DNA of 64,000 bases from Streptomyces nymphaeiformis. Lineage in GTDB: Bacteria > Actinomycetota > Actinomycetes > Streptomycetales > Streptomycetaceae. Positions 16,370-25,526 of the stretch are shown piece by piece. The notes beneath the pieces are model-generated. The model was not told where the DNA came from. It searched no databases and was given only the letters and a program-made list of their open reading frames with translations. The position numbers and the translations under genes are program-made. Numbering within the stretch: the stretch's first letter is position 1; each line of letters begins with the position of its first letter. The stretch lies in NCBI RefSeq assembly GCF_014203895.1, contig NZ_JACHJY010000013.1, positions 186,001-250,000 of the forward strand. Reading direction: 5' to 3'.

Positions 16370-17401
16370 ATGACACCGCATATCCAACCCGACGGGGGTC
16401 TCGGTGTGGGCGTGAACAGCGGCGACGGCCCTGCAGCGCTGGAATGGATGCCTGGTTACGTCTTCCGGCCGTATCGCGGCCAGGAAGACCACGGCGTCAT
16501 GGCCGCTGTGCGGCTGGGCTGTGTAGAGCGGGACCGGATCGACACCCGCTCGATTGTGGAAGGCCTCCCGACGGCAGCCGAGATCGCCGAAGCCTCCGCC
16601 AAGTTGGACGACCCATCCCAGAACCAAGTCCTGGTGGAGCACGACGGTGGCGTCGTCGGCTACTTGACGATCAGGTGGTGGCAGGAGCGGGACGGGACGT
16701 GGTTGTACCTGCACCGCGGCTATCTGCTGCCCGAGCACCGCGGCCAGGGCATCGGCTCAGCCATGCTCAACTGGGCGGAAAGCCGTATCCGCCGGCTCGT
16801 GCAACAGCATGGAACCGCACAGACGGCCGTCCTCGGCGCGAACGCCATGACCTCTGAACAAGATGCAACGAAGCTACTGCTCGACAGGGGATACCGACGT
16901 GTCTTCGGCCTGGTGGAGCTGGAGCTGGCCGATCTCCGACAGCTCCCCGACGACAAGCCGTTGCCAGTCGGCATCCGAGTCGGTCCCATCGATCCAAGCG
17001 GCTACCGCGCGGCCTGGAAGACGGTCGTCGATTCGTATGCGGGTGCCGCCTTCACTCAGAGGTGGACGTTGGAGAGCTTTCTCGCCACGGCCGACTCGGC
17101 CTGCTGGCGGGCTGCTTGGGATGGGGGACAAATGGCCGGTGTCGCCCTGTGCTCCATCCGTCGGCAGGACCCCACGGTGGGCGAGGTCGAGGAATTGAGC
17201 GTCCGGAAGGAGTCGAGGCGCCTGGGACTTGGGCGGGCCCTGCTGCTGAACGGGTTGCGATGCCTTCGAGAGCGCGGTGCAGAGACCGCCCGGTTGTACA
17301 CCGGGACCGCGAATCCGCACCGGTCCTACGACCTCTACGAGAGCGTAGGTTTCCGGCGCCAGAACGTGCACGTCCGCTACCGCAAGCCGATCACCGTCTG
17401 A
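16370..17401 (+). CDS. tandem GNAT acetyltransferase
   Basis: 343 residues if started at ATG 16370; an in-frame ATG at 16448 (MPGYVFRPYRG) is an equally good start. There are two GNAT domains: residues about 30-180, with the acetyl-CoA loop motif LPEHRGQGIGSAML, and about 190-340, with RKESRRLGLGRALLLNGL and the C-terminal NPHRSYDLYESVGFR. The layout is that of mycothiol synthase-like two-domain N-acetyltransferases, though no specific substrate can be assigned. Cytosolic. Single gene. Confidence 0.8.
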   Translation: MTPHIQPDGGLGVGVNSGDGPAALEWMPGYVFRPYRGQEDHGVMAAVRLGCVERDRIDTRSIVEGLPTAAEIAEASAKLDDPSQNQVLVEHDGGVVGYLTIRWWQERDGTWLYLHRGYLLPEHRGQGIGSAMLNWAESRIRRLVQQHGTAQTAVLGANAMTSEQDATKLLLDRGYRRVFGLVELELADLRQLPDDKPLPVGIRVGPIDPSGYRAAWKTVVDSYAGAAFTQRWTLESFLATADSACWRAAWDGGQMAGVALCSIRRQDPTVGEVEELSVRKESRRLGLGRALLLNGLRCLRERGAETARLYTGTANPHRSYDLYESVGFRRQNVHVRYRKPITV

Positions 17402-17599
17402 TTCCGACAAGGCAGCTCCGCAGCATCTTGATGGTGCGGAACCTCGAAGACGGAGCGCGGATTGATCGCCAGGACAGGTCCTGGAGGGACTTGCTGAGTG
17501 GCCGAGCGGTGTGGCTCTGACTAGTGCCGCATCAGGAAAGGTTCGCCCTGTCGACGACGGCGTGTACGTGTCGGTCGTCGGCGCTCGTCATCGTCGATC

Positions 17600-18451
17600 T
17601 CACGTCCCCGACGGCCGCGGCTGCTCCGGTGGAACCGAGCTCTCGGCGACCGCCATCCACTGATCCAGGTCGGCCTGGGTGAACTCTGTCCACGGTGGGA
17701 TCTCGGGGAGCTGTCGGAGAAGGTCGTAGGCCTCGGAGATCTGGGGGCCGCGGAGGACAGGGCAGTGGCAGCCGGCGATGACCTCGGCGTTCAGGTGTTG
17801 GAAGTAGCTGACGACCGTCCCGAACTTCTGGGCGTCCAGCAGGGCGACCCAGGGGGAGACCAGCCGACCGCCGAAGAACTGGCCGTCACGGAATTCGTCC
17901 GGCGACAGCGCTGCCGTTTCGGGCACGGGGGTCGGCACGTTCGTGGCGAAGGTGTCGACGGCCCACAGGGTGTTGGTCTTCCGGTCGAAGAGAGCGCGGG
18001 TTGTGGGGTTGTCGTACAGGGGCGGTCGTTTGGCGACCAAGGTGCGATCGCCCGCGTCGATCGTGTCGCCGTCTGTCATGAAGCGGCACCGGTTGATGGG
18101 AGTCTCCCACTCCTCGGCCATGCGGCCGATGGAGAACCACGTTGTCAGCAGGGTCGCGTTCGGGCACTCGGCGAGGACCGCCAGGAGGTTGCCGGCGTGG
18201 TCGCGGTCGTCGTGGGTGAGGAAGATCCACCGTACGTCCAGAGGATCCACGACGGACCAGGCTGCCTCCAGCCATTGGGCGCGCACTGCGGGCGCCCCGG
18301 TGTCCACGAGAATCGGTTCGGCTCCTCGGATCACCATCGAGTTCATCGGAAAGTGGCCGACCGGCGGGGCCTCAAGGGCCCACGGGATGACGAACGTCTC
18401 CTCGGCGATCTTGTACGGCTGCAAAAGATTGAACGTATCCATGGTTGCCAT
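17600..18451 (-). CDS. MBL-fold metallo-hydrolase (flavodiiron-like)
   Basis: 283 residues from ATG 18449-18451 with AAGGAGAG upstream; the frame extends further, but without protein character. The metal motif is FLTHDDRDHAGN (HxDxDH) near residue 80, following PILVDTGAP. 'AVDTFATNVPT' and the later IAGCHCPV supply further ligands. It resembles the oxygen-binding di-iron MBL domain of flavodiiron proteins but has no flavodoxin domain. Likely a cytosolic oxidoreductase or hydrolase of unknown substrate. Confidence 0.8.
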   Translation of the reverse strand: MATMDTFNLLQPYKIAEETFVIPWALEAPPVGHFPMNSMVIRGAEPILVDTGAPAVRAQWLEAAWSVVDPLDVRWIFLTHDDRDHAGNLLAVLAECPNATLLTTWFSIGRMAEEWETPINRCRFMTDGDTIDAGDRTLVAKRPPLYDNPTTRALFDRKTNTLWAVDTFATNVPTPVPETAALSPDEFRDGQFFGGRLVSPWVALLDAQKFGTVVSYFQHLNAEVIAGCHCPVLRGPQISEAYDLLRQLPEIPPWTEFTQADLDQWMAVAESSVPPEQPRPSGT

Positions 18452-18764
18452 GGGTGCTCTCCTTGGGCGGAGTCGCCGCAGGGTCCATAAACCAGTCCAG
18501 CCCCGTGCCGGGCTGTTGGCAACCGCAAAACTCGTGGTGGTCGGCTCAGGTGAGCGACGACGGCCCGAGCACTCCTGGCGGCATCCGGGCACCGCCCGTG
18601 CGCACGACACCGACGGGCCCGCCATGTCGACGACCGACGCCTACGCGCCGTCGTCGACAGGGCGAACGTTGCCTGATGCGTCACTGGCGTATATGTGCTT
18701 GGGGGCTGGCAGCCTCCGACAGCTTCGGGCGTTTCTGGGCCACTCCGCCGTTTGTGAGGGTGCC
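18452..18764. other. intergenic region, nothing recognised
   Basis: About 310 bases between the divergent ends. It contains the promoter side of the MBL gene but no gene I can support. Confidence 0.5.
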
Positions 18765-19225
18765 TTACCAACGGGTGAAGTCGTAGACGCCGGTCGGGGT
18801 GTAGGAATCCTGGGCGGGGGAGCGGTTGCTGTCGAGTTCGAACGTGACGGTGTCGAGGATGTGCCGGCGGCCGTCCCCCAGCACGACGCGGGTGACGCCT
18901 CGTCGCTCCGGCGGTCACAGGGCACCACGGAGTTCGCTGGTGCCGACGCGGGTCGGTGTCACCTTGCTCCGACGGTCCTTGCTGTTGAACTTGGTACGGC
19001 CCAGCCTGGGGCTGCCGCGGCGATGGCCATGCTGTCGGTGTCGGTGTCGGTGTCGGTATGGGGCGTCGCCCCACAGGGTGCGGCGGGCCGCCCCTGACTG
19101 CTGAGCAGCTCCTCGTACTGCTCGTTCGACATCACGGTCAGTTTCTCCGGCCCGTCCACGGCTTGTGCGGGAGTCCCGCCGAAGGAGAGGACCGCGGTGA
19201 CGGCGAGTACGCCGAGACGAAGCAA
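18765..19225 (-). pseudogene. exported protein gene broken by frameshifts
   Basis: The N-terminus is a clear signal peptide (LRLGVLAVTAVLSFGGTPAQ then A) followed by VDGPEKLTVMSNEQYEELLS. After a fourfold TGTCGG repeat the reading frame changes: the continuation GRTKFNSKDRRSKVTPTRVG lies in one frame and the end HILDTVTFELDSNRSPAQDS ... YDFTRW in another. Joined, these make one secreted protein of roughly 150 residues. The function was not recognised. Confidence 0.45.
19033..19056. repeat. TGTCGG x4 microsatellite
   Basis: Four perfect tandem copies of a hexamer inside the exported-protein pseudogene; on the coding strand they encode a Thr-Asp repeat. A multiple of three by itself keeps frame, so the nearby frame loss needs additional indels. 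Confidence 0.8.
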
Positions 19226-19534
19226 GGACGACCTCCGGACGACAGTGATCCAAGGCGATCTGCTGACGTCTCACCGTAACCGCTCGTCACTGAGAGTTCC
19301 GGGAGCCTGGCGGAGCCTGCGGTCGGCCCGGGCCTGTAACGTCGGTGATTCCCGCTTGTCCGATCCCGGCCGCGCCCGAGATCTCGCCGTATGTTTCGGG
19401 CTGGTGCGACCGCCGTACGACCCCACCGAGCCCCATGCCTTGGACGGTGTCTCACGTGCCGATCTTGTCCGCTGCGGGGCTATGGGCGTTCAGGGGACAT
19501 CCTGTCGGCTGGCCAGCTGAGCCGGCCGTCCACG
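19226..19534. other. intergenic region, nothing recognised
   Basis: About 300 bases with no supported gene. It contains the region upstream of the exported-protein start, including an AAGGAGG-free leader, and no clear promoter. Confidence 0.4.
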
Positions 19535-19798
19535 ATGGTCGGGAGAGACGTAGGCATCTCGTCGGTGACCGCGGAGTCCGTTGAGGACCCGGCGAAGGAG
19601 CCCCCGGTCGGGTTTCGGTCCGCACAGCAGGAGCTCCCCGGTACGACGCTGACGGGCGTGCGCTGGGCCCGACGCAACGCCCCCGCCTTCGCTCATCCCG
19701 TCGGCAAGGCCGGCGCCGACTACCTCTGCCGCCTCGACGACCTCCGCCTCTGGGCGCGGAACTGTCCTCGGAGCGGGGTGCAGAAGCGTGAGCGATGA
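19535..19798 (+). CDS. possible fragment of a hypothetical protein
   Basis: 87 residues from ATG 19535. The second half (PGTTLTGVRWARRNAPAFAH; KAGADYLCRLDDLRLWARNC) has strong G/C third positions and looks like the C-terminus of a real protein. No start signal and no family. The remainder could have been lost by recombination. Confidence 0.3.
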   Translation: MVGRDVGISSVTAESVEDPAKEPPVGFRSAQQELPGTTLTGVRWARRNAPAFAHPVGKAGADYLCRLDDLRLWARNCPRSGVQKRER

Positions 19799-19941
19799 AT
19801 ACAGGGTCCGACGACGGCGATGTCCGCCCCGGCGTCCACGGTGCAGAGGAAGTCGGATCACGTGTGCCGGCTGCTGGCCGGCTGCTCCGACCCGCGAGGA
19901 GCCCTCTGTCGGGAGGGAACCCACGTGGGCGTCCGGGCGGG

Positions 19942-20154
19942 TCAGGCAGCCTCGTAGTGGTGCGCGTGGCCGTCCTTCCATTTGACCCAGGCCGGGTCGT
20001 CGAGGAGGTTCTCTGCGTCGGGCAGGCCGGCGCGGCGGAGGAACTCGACGACGTCGTTGTCGCTGTAGGCCAGGCCCAGGATGTTCCCGTGAGCGGTGAC
20101 GCGCCGGCCGCCGGTGGGGGAGGGCTGGTGGACGACTATCGGGGCGCTGTCCAT
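19942..20154 (-). CDS. small conserved hypothetical protein
   Basis: 70 residues from ATG 20154 (MDSAPIVVHQPSPTGGRRVT). The segment GNILGLAYSDNDVVEFLRRA and the end WVKWKDGHAHHYEAA are typical of a small protein found widely in Streptomyces, of unknown function. No domain with known activity. The next gene on this strand upstream is the thioesterase. Confidence 0.6.
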   Translation of the reverse strand: MDSAPIVVHQPSPTGGRRVTAHGNILGLAYSDNDVVEFLRRAGLPDAENLLDDPAWVKWKDGHAHHYEAA

Positions 20155-20283
20155 ACATCCAGGATGCATCGGGTCGGTCGCGGGACACAGAGGTCCGTGT
20201 GAGGCCGGCGGGCGGATTCGCAGGAGGCGGGGGATGAGCCCTTCTGCCCGAGCCCTTCTGCCCGAGCCCGGCTTCCCGCCCGT

Positions 20284-21072
20284 TCAAGAGGGCTGGGGGC
20301 GGAGGGTGAGGATCTGCTGGGCGTGGCCGACGGGGCCGGCCGTGTCGTGGAGGACGGTGGTGGTGACGCCCTGGGCGGTGGGGCCGAAGACGACGGTGGT
20401 GTCGAGGCCGGTCCAGTGGCCTCGGGGCTGGCGGTGGAGGTGGATGGTCAGGTCGACGTTGGGGAACATCCAGGCGGTGGGCGGCTGGCGTACGGCGATG
20501 CCGTTGGCGGTGTCGACCAGTGCGACGTACGAGGCGAGCGGGCTGATTTCCTCGCCGGCGACCAGGTCCAGGACGGTCGTGATCCACGCGGTCGCTCGGC
20601 CCGGCTGCGGCGGCGCGACCGGGCGCACGTCGAGAGAGGCGATGTAGCCGCCCGGCCACACCGAGGTCATCGGCCAGGAATCGAGCACCTCGGGCGGCGT
20701 GAGCCGGTCGGCCGTTCCTCCGGCGACGGCCGTGGTGTCACCGGAGGTGAGCAGCCAGGCCCTGGCCCGTACGACGGGCCGGTCGGAGATGAGGACGAGG
20801 GCTTCGATCAGTTCGATGGTGCGGCCGGGCCGTATGGTCTCGATACGGATCTCGCACTCGTCGAGGGCCAGACGGCCCAGGATGTCGAAGCTGATCCTGG
20901 ACACGGCGAGGTCATCGCCCGGGCGGTCGGCGAGGTGGCGGTCGAGGGCATGGACGATCAGGCCCGCGAGCGGGCTGACGTGCATCTCGTCGGGGTCCCA
21001 GGCTCCGCTCGCGTGCGGAGTGGGCTTGTAGCGGTGCTCGTCGATGCGTTCGAAGTAGCTGTCGGTGCTCAA
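20284..21072 (-). CDS. acyl-CoA thioesterase-like (double hotdog) protein
   Basis: 262 residues. It starts MSTDSYFERIDEHRYKPTPH with SGAWDPDEMHVSPLAGLIVH, then two hotdog repeats (about 20-130 and 140-260). The second contains AWMFPNVDLTIHLHRQPRGH, the conserved Asp/His-containing part of TesB/4HBT_3-type thioesterases, and ends with HDTAGPVGHAQQILTLR. These enzymes hydrolyse acyl-CoA thioesters in the cytosol. It lies downstream of azlCD on the same strand with a 40-base gap. Link to branched-chain metabolism is possible but unproven. Confidence 0.8.
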   Translation of the reverse strand: MSTDSYFERIDEHRYKPTPHASGAWDPDEMHVSPLAGLIVHALDRHLADRPGDDLAVSRISFDILGRLALDECEIRIETIRPGRTIELIEALVLISDRPVVRARAWLLTSGDTTAVAGGTADRLTPPEVLDSWPMTSVWPGGYIASLDVRPVAPPQPGRATAWITTVLDLVAGEEISPLASYVALVDTANGIAVRQPPTAWMFPNVDLTIHLHRQPRGHWTGLDTTVVFGPTAQGVTTTVLHDTAGPVGHAQQILTLRPQPS

Positions 21073-21112
21073 CTGACGTGTTCCTTCCAGGGGGCGGGGG
21101 CGGGGGCGGGGC

Positions 21113-21442
21113 TCAGGCGGTGAAGACGGTGCTGGTCAGCAGGACGTGGACGGTGGTGCCGCCGAGAATGCTGAGCAGGGCGTTGCGGCGCCAGAGGTGC
21201 AGGCCGACGGTGACGGCCAGTGCCACGAGCGGCGCCACGGCACGGACCTCGGTCACCGGCAGGTCGTGCAGGCAGTAGACGACCAGGATGATCATGATGC
21301 CGGCCGGCATGCGGGTGCTCAGGTACTGCACCGTGCTGCTCGCGCGCAGCGGGGCGAGGGCGGCGAACGGCAGGGCGCGCAGCGCCCAGGTGACGGCGGC
21401 GGCGACGAGAACAGTTGCGATGGCGTACGTGGTGTCAGGCAC
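21113..21442 (-). CDS. azlD: AzlD-type branched-chain amino acid export subunit
   Basis: 109 residues, four membrane helices. It begins MPDTTYAIATVLVAAAVTWA with LRALPFAALAPL and STVQYLSTRMPAGIMIILVV, the conserved AzlD core. Its start overlaps the end of azlC by 8 bases. AzlD is the small partner of AzlC in exporters of branched-chain amino acids or analogues. Confidence 0.85.
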   Translation of the reverse strand: MPDTTYAIATVLVAAAVTWALRALPFAALAPLRASSTVQYLSTRMPAGIMIILVVYCLHDLPVTEVRAVAPLVALAVTVGLHLWRRNALLSILGGTTVHVLLTSTVFTA

Positions 21443-22181
21443 GGCTCGGCCTCCTGGCGGTCATCGAGTGCCGGGCCAGCAGCCCGGCGGTGAACAGGGC
21501 GAAGGCGACCAGCAGCATCTGGCCCGGGAGGACGACCCGGGCCGCGAGCGCGCTCAGCAGGGCCAGGAGCGGGGTGGGCAGGTCGCCGCGCAGGTCCCGC
21601 AGCGCGTCCAGGGCCAGCACGGTGAACAGGGCGGTCAGGGCGAAGTCCAGACCGGTGGCGCCCTCGGGGATGAGGGAGCCCAGCAGTGCGCCGGCGGTCG
21701 CGCTCCCGGCCCAGTACGCGTGCAGGAAGAACTGGGTCCACAGGATGCGCGGGCCGGTCCACGAGCGGGCCTGTTCGGCCGAGGCCAGCGCGTACGCCTC
21801 GTCGCACAGCGCGAACGTGCCGTACGCCTTGCCGAGCCGGCCGGTGACGCGGTGCAGGGGGAAGGACAACGCGTAGAAGACGTGGCGGACGTTCACCAGG
21901 AACGCGGCGACCGCGACCGACGCGAGGGGAGCCACGGCGACGACGAGGCCGATCAGCAGGAACTCGAACGAGCCGCCGAAGGCGACCGCGGCCGACAGCG
22001 ACGCCCACCACCAGTCGAGACCCGACTGGACGACGAGCGCCCCGAAGGCGAGGCCCAGCGGCACGAATCCCATCCCCACCGACAGCGAGTCCCGGAACGC
22101 CGTCCGCGCATCGGACGGCGGCCGGCCCACCGGATCGGCGGCAGGCAGCAGGGAAGCCGCAGCAGCAGAACGTATAGGCAT
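21435..22181 (-). CDS. azlC: AzlC-type branched-chain amino acid exporter
   Basis: 248 residues, about six to seven membrane helices. The AzlC signatures are FRDSLSVGMGFVPLGLAFGA, AVAFGGSFEFLLIGLVVAVA, VNVRHVFYALSFPLHR and KAYGTFALCDEAYALAS. ATG 22179-22181 lies right next to a palindromic element (22185-22204), and no Shine-Dalgarno is visible, so the transcript may be leaderless or nearly so. Divergent from an Lrp/AsnC regulator that probably controls it. Confidence 0.85.
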   Translation of the reverse strand: MPIRSAAAASLLPAADPVGRPPSDARTAFRDSLSVGMGFVPLGLAFGALVVQSGLDWWWASLSAAVAFGGSFEFLLIGLVVAVAPLASVAVAAFLVNVRHVFYALSFPLHRVTGRLGKAYGTFALCDEAYALASAEQARSWTGPRILWTQFFLHAYWAGSATAGALLGSLIPEGATGLDFALTALFTVLALDALRDLRGDLPTPLLALLSALAARVVLPGQMLLVAFALFTAGLLARHSMTARRPSRA

Positions 22182-22184
22182 GGA

Positions 22185-22204
22185 GACATTTTAGAAAAGA
22201 TGTC
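22185..22204. promoter_or_regulatory. operator candidate between azlC and the Lrp gene
   Basis: GACATTTTAGAAAAGATGTC is a 20-bp imperfect inverted repeat (7 of 8 arm positions match), A/T-rich in an otherwise GC-rich region. It sits between the azlC start and the divergent lrp start, a usual position for an Lrp-type site. Confidence 0.5.
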
Positions 22205-22243
22205 CCCTTATATGGTTGCGTATCATGGCTGTATCGTCGGGTT

Positions 22244-22705
22244 ATGAGTAATGAAGTGCCACTCGATGCGATCGATCGTGAAATTCTGTTTCATCTGCGT
22301 GAGGACGGGCGGCTGACCAACGTCGAGCTCGCCAAGCGGGTCGGCCTCACCCCACCGCCATGCCTGCGCCGGGTCAGACGGCTGGAGGAAGCCGGCGTCA
22401 TCACCGGGTATCGGGCCGTGATCGACCCGGCCGCTGTCGGCCGCGGCCTCGAAGTCCTCATCGATGTCGAGATCTACGCCAACGACCGCAAGAGCTTCGA
22501 GGAGTTCGAGAAGACCGTCGCCTCGTACGAGGAGGTCATCGAGTTCCGACGCATGTACGGCCGCCCCGACTACTTCATCCGCGCCGCCGTCGCCGACCAC
22601 GCCGCCTGCGAAGCCTTCCTCACCGGCAAGCTGAGCGGACTGCCCGGAGTCCAGCGCTTCACCTCCCACCTCACGATGAAGACCATCAAGTCCGTCGGCG
22701 CGTGA
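22244..22705 (+). CDS. Lrp/AsnC family regulator
   Basis: 153 residues. The N-terminal winged helix-turn-helix (DAIDREILFHLREDGRLTNV, LAKRVGLTPPPCLRRVRRLE, VITGYRAVIDPAAVG) occupies 8-68. The C-terminal RAM/AsnC ligand domain (about 75-150) has the FRRMYGRPDYFIRAAVADHA strand-helix. Such dimers or octamers sense amino acids and control exporters. Divergent location strongly suggests regulation of azlCD. Confidence 0.9.
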   Translation: MSNEVPLDAIDREILFHLREDGRLTNVELAKRVGLTPPPCLRRVRRLEEAGVITGYRAVIDPAAVGRGLEVLIDVEIYANDRKSFEEFEKTVASYEEVIEFRRMYGRPDYFIRAAVADHAACEAFLTGKLSGLPGVQRFTSHLTMKTIKSVGA

Positions 22706-23180
22706 ACGGCCGGGATCCCGGCAGGCGCGGACTGATGGTGGACGTCATCCGCTCCCGCGACGGACAGCTCGTCGAGGCGAAGCAGGTGCGGGGTCCGGAG
22801 TGCATGAACAAGAGTTCCGTATATGCGGTACGCCCCCTGAGCACAGGGAAGACCTCGATGACCTGCTGCGCCGGCACCTGGGCGCATTCGCCTACTGACC
22901 GGCGGCCATCATCCACCGCGTGCATCCTGCCGCGCCCAGGAACGGACCGGGCTGAAGAGGTGGCCCGATGAGTGCAACGCAGGTGGCACTGGCACAACCA
23001 GAACGCCCGCCACTCCGATGTCATGACTGCCCAGCTGCGCGAACGCGCCCGTATCCGCAGCGAGAAAGCCATCTGTCCGGGGCGGCCGCCCTCCCAACCC
23101 TGCCGACCCTGCGGCCTGACCGCCGTGCTGTGACTGTCGGCGACTTGGCACGAGCGGCCTCGCCGCAGGGACAAGCCCCG
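22706..23180. other. region without a confident gene
   Basis: About 475 bases. A plus-strand frame near 22980-23120 reads WHWHNQNARHSDVMTAQLRE with RARIRSEKAICPGRPPSQPC, protein-like but without a start, so it may be a gene remnant. Otherwise nothing. Confidence 0.4.
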
Positions 23181-23834
23181 TCAGGGCTCTTCGGGTTTGC
23201 GGGCCAGCAGGCAGGCGTGTGGTCTGTTCGCCCGTCCGCCGGGCTCCTGCTCCAGCCTCGCGGTGACGACGAGTCCGGCCTGTTCCAGCAGGCCGATCAT
23301 GCGATTCAGGGGCAGGAGGTACGACTCGTAGGACACCGGTCGGCCGTAGCCCTGGGTCGGCTGCAGCCGTTCGTCGCCGACGTAGTCTCCCCAGAGAAGG
23401 TAGCCGCCGGGTGCGAGCGTGCGGTGGAACTCGGCGAACACCGCCGGCAGCCACTGCGGGGGCGTGTGGTGGGTGGAGTACCAGGCCAGGATGCCGCCGA
23501 GCTCGTCGTCCCTCGTCTCCAGGGCGGTCATCGAGCCCTCGGTGAATCGCAGGTCCGGATAGGCCTGCCGGGCCAGCCCGATCATCTTCGGTGACAGATC
23601 GACGCCGAAGGCGGACACCCCCAACCCGGCCAGGTGCGCCGTCACACGGCCGGGGCCGCATCCCAGGTCCGCGACGGGCCCCAGACGGGCCGTCCGCACG
23701 AGTTCGGCGAACCCCGCCAGCATCGCGCGTGACAGCGGGTCCATCGCGGCGGGAGGCGGGACGCGTTCGACATAGTCGGCGGCGACCGTGTCGTACGACT
23801 CGCGAACGGCGGTCAGGAAGGAGGGCTCAGCCAT
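23181..23834 (-). CDS. class I SAM-dependent methyltransferase
   Basis: 217 residues from ATG 23832-23834 (MAEPSFLTAVRESYDTVAAD). Motif I is VADLGCGPGRVTAHL (about 55-69), then FGVDLSPKMIGLARQAYPDL, WYSTHHTPPQWLPAVFAEF and APGGYLLWGDYVGDE. This is the common Streptomyces Methyltransf_25 small-molecule family. The open frame running far upstream on this strand is not part of the gene. Confidence 0.85.
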   Translation of the reverse strand: MAEPSFLTAVRESYDTVAADYVERVPPPAAMDPLSRAMLAGFAELVRTARLGPVADLGCGPGRVTAHLAGLGVSAFGVDLSPKMIGLARQAYPDLRFTEGSMTALETRDDELGGILAWYSTHHTPPQWLPAVFAEFHRTLAPGGYLLWGDYVGDERLQPTQGYGRPVSYESYLLPLNRMIGLLEQAGLVVTARLEQEPGGRANRPHACLLARKPEEP

Positions 23835-24014
23835 GCGGGCGACCCTAAACCCGAACTGCCAGGGTGTGGCACGACCTCGAGTTGACTTGCGCGACATCCA
23901 CCGCCGTTGACACCCGGCCATCGCACCACTCCGGTACGACGCCCGCGCCAAGCAGGGTGCGGTGAGCCCAGCGCCACCGCCTCGGCGACGGAAGCTGACC
24001 CGTCGTCGGAATCG

Positions 24015-24039
24015 TCCTGTCCTGTCCTGTCCTGTCCTG
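24015..24039. repeat. TCCTG x5 microsatellite
   Basis: Five perfect tandem pentamers between the methyltransferase gene and the DUF1254 remnant. A pentamer changes reading frame with each copy-number step. It lies just beyond the truncated end of the remnant. Confidence 0.8.
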
Positions 24040-24109
24040 ACCGGCCGACGGCGGGGGCGGGCCGCGCCGACCCGACCTGAACCGCCCCAACACCGCCCAC
24101 CCCCGTCGC

Positions 24110-24600
24110 CACAGCGTCCGTCGTCGACCGCGAGCAGCCGGTTCGCCGCATCCGCGTCTCCGCTCAGCGGCAGCGCCCGCAGCGCGCACAGCACCTGCCA
24201 CGTGTCGCTGCGGACCACCTCGTACCCCTCCGACTCGGGCGGCAGTTCGCCCTCGTACCCGGCAGGCAGGAGCAGGACCTTGCCGCCGCGCGGGCCGTTG
24301 CGACCGGGCAGGCCGAGGTCGACCAGCCAGCGGTGGTAGTGGTCGTCGAGCAAGCCGACCAGTGGTACCGCCGGCAGCTCGATCACCAGCGGACCGCCCT
24401 TGCGGAGGTCCAGGCCGCTGCCGAGGTACGGAGTGTCGGAGTTCAGGGTGAACCCCACGTGCAGGGGGCGGGCGACGAGGATCTGCGCGGACTCGTTGTC
24501 CACCGCTCCCGCCGCCCGGGTCCCGCGCATGATCCCCTCCATCGACACCAAGGGATAGAAGAAGCGGTACGCCGCAATCCGCCGAACGAGTGAGCGTGCG
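24110..24600 (-). pseudogene. DUF1254 protein remnant
   Basis: Minus-strand translation contains IAAYRFFYPLVSMEGIMRGT, then VGFTLNSDTPYLGSGLDLRK, GPLVIELPAVPLVGLLDDHY and GRNGPRGGKVLLLPAGYEGE: the N-terminal half of DUF1254-domain proteins, with the conserved NSDTPY phrase. Both ends are gone: no start upstream and the frame turns into low-complexity sequence near 24110. The DUF1214 half is missing. Confidence 0.6.
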
Positions 24601-24854
24601 GGGCGCTCTGATCGCCTCGGGCGGTGGGCTCCGGTCACCCGCTTGCTCGGGCAGGGCGAGTGCGGGCGGACGAGTGCACCCTGGCGACCTCGGCGAGGTG
24701 GGCACGGCTCGGTGAGTACGGGCTTGGCAATCATGGCGAGGAAACCGTTCCTCACCCGTTCAGCGGGCAACACTCGCACCCGACCTCGGAGATCGCGAAG
24801 GTTGCACGAAGACGGAGGCGAACACGTTGGGCCGTGCCAGAGGGAGGCGCCGGG

Positions 24855-25526
24855 ATGGGCGAGGCGATCGGCGGGATGCTGGCGTCGGCGGTGGGGGTGG
24901 CGATCAGTCCGCTGCCGCTGATCACCATGATCCTGATGCTGTCCACGCCCCAGGGGCGCCGCAACGGCTTCGCCTTCACCGCGGGCTGGGTCGTCGGCCT
25001 CGCAGCCGTGGTGACGGTCGTCGTGCTGGCAGGCAGTGGCGGCAGCGGCGACAAGGGACAGACACCCACCTGGGCCGGGTGGCTGAAACTGGGACTCGGT
25101 GTGCTCTTCCTGCTCATGGCGTTGAAACAGTGGAAGGACCGGCCCCGCGGCGGGCGCGAGGCCGAGCAACCGGGCTGGATGCGGAGCGTCGACCGGTTCA
25201 CGCCCGGCAAGGCGGCGGGCCTCGCCGTCGTCCTCGTCGTCGCCAACCCCAAGAACCTGGTCCTCGCGGTCGGCGGCGCCGTGTCCATCGCCACCGCCGA
25301 CGCGTCGACGGCCGGGAAGACGGTGGCCGCCGCACTCATGGTGCTCATCGGTTCCCTGTGCACCCTGCTGCCCCTCGGCGTGTATCTGTCGGGCGGTGAC
25401 CGGTCGGCCCAGGTGCTTGCCGGCTGGAAGGAGTGGATGGCCCGGCACAACGCGGCGATCATGGCGACGGTACTTGCGGTGCTGGGCGCCAAGTACGTCG
25501 GCGACGCCCTCACGGTGGTCGCGTGA
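24855..25526 (+). CDS. GAP family (Sap/sulfolipid-addressing-like) membrane protein
   Basis: 223 residues from ATG 24855 with GGGAGG upstream. Six hydrophobic segments: AVGVAISPLPLITMILMLST with FAFTAGWVVGLAAVVTVVVL, the LysE-like half, and FTPGKAAGLAVVLVVANPKN further on. The phrase NPKNLVLAVGGAVSIATAD is a GAP-family signature. The family is thought to export lipids or small molecules. The stop overlaps the next gene's GTG (GTGA). Confidence 0.8.
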   Translation: MGEAIGGMLASAVGVAISPLPLITMILMLSTPQGRRNGFAFTAGWVVGLAAVVTVVVLAGSGGSGDKGQTPTWAGWLKLGLGVLFLLMALKQWKDRPRGGREAEQPGWMRSVDRFTPGKAAGLAVVLVVANPKNLVLAVGGAVSIATADASTAGKTVAAALMVLIGSLCTLLPLGVYLSGGDRSAQVLAGWKEWMARHNAAIMATVLAVLGAKYVGDALTVVA

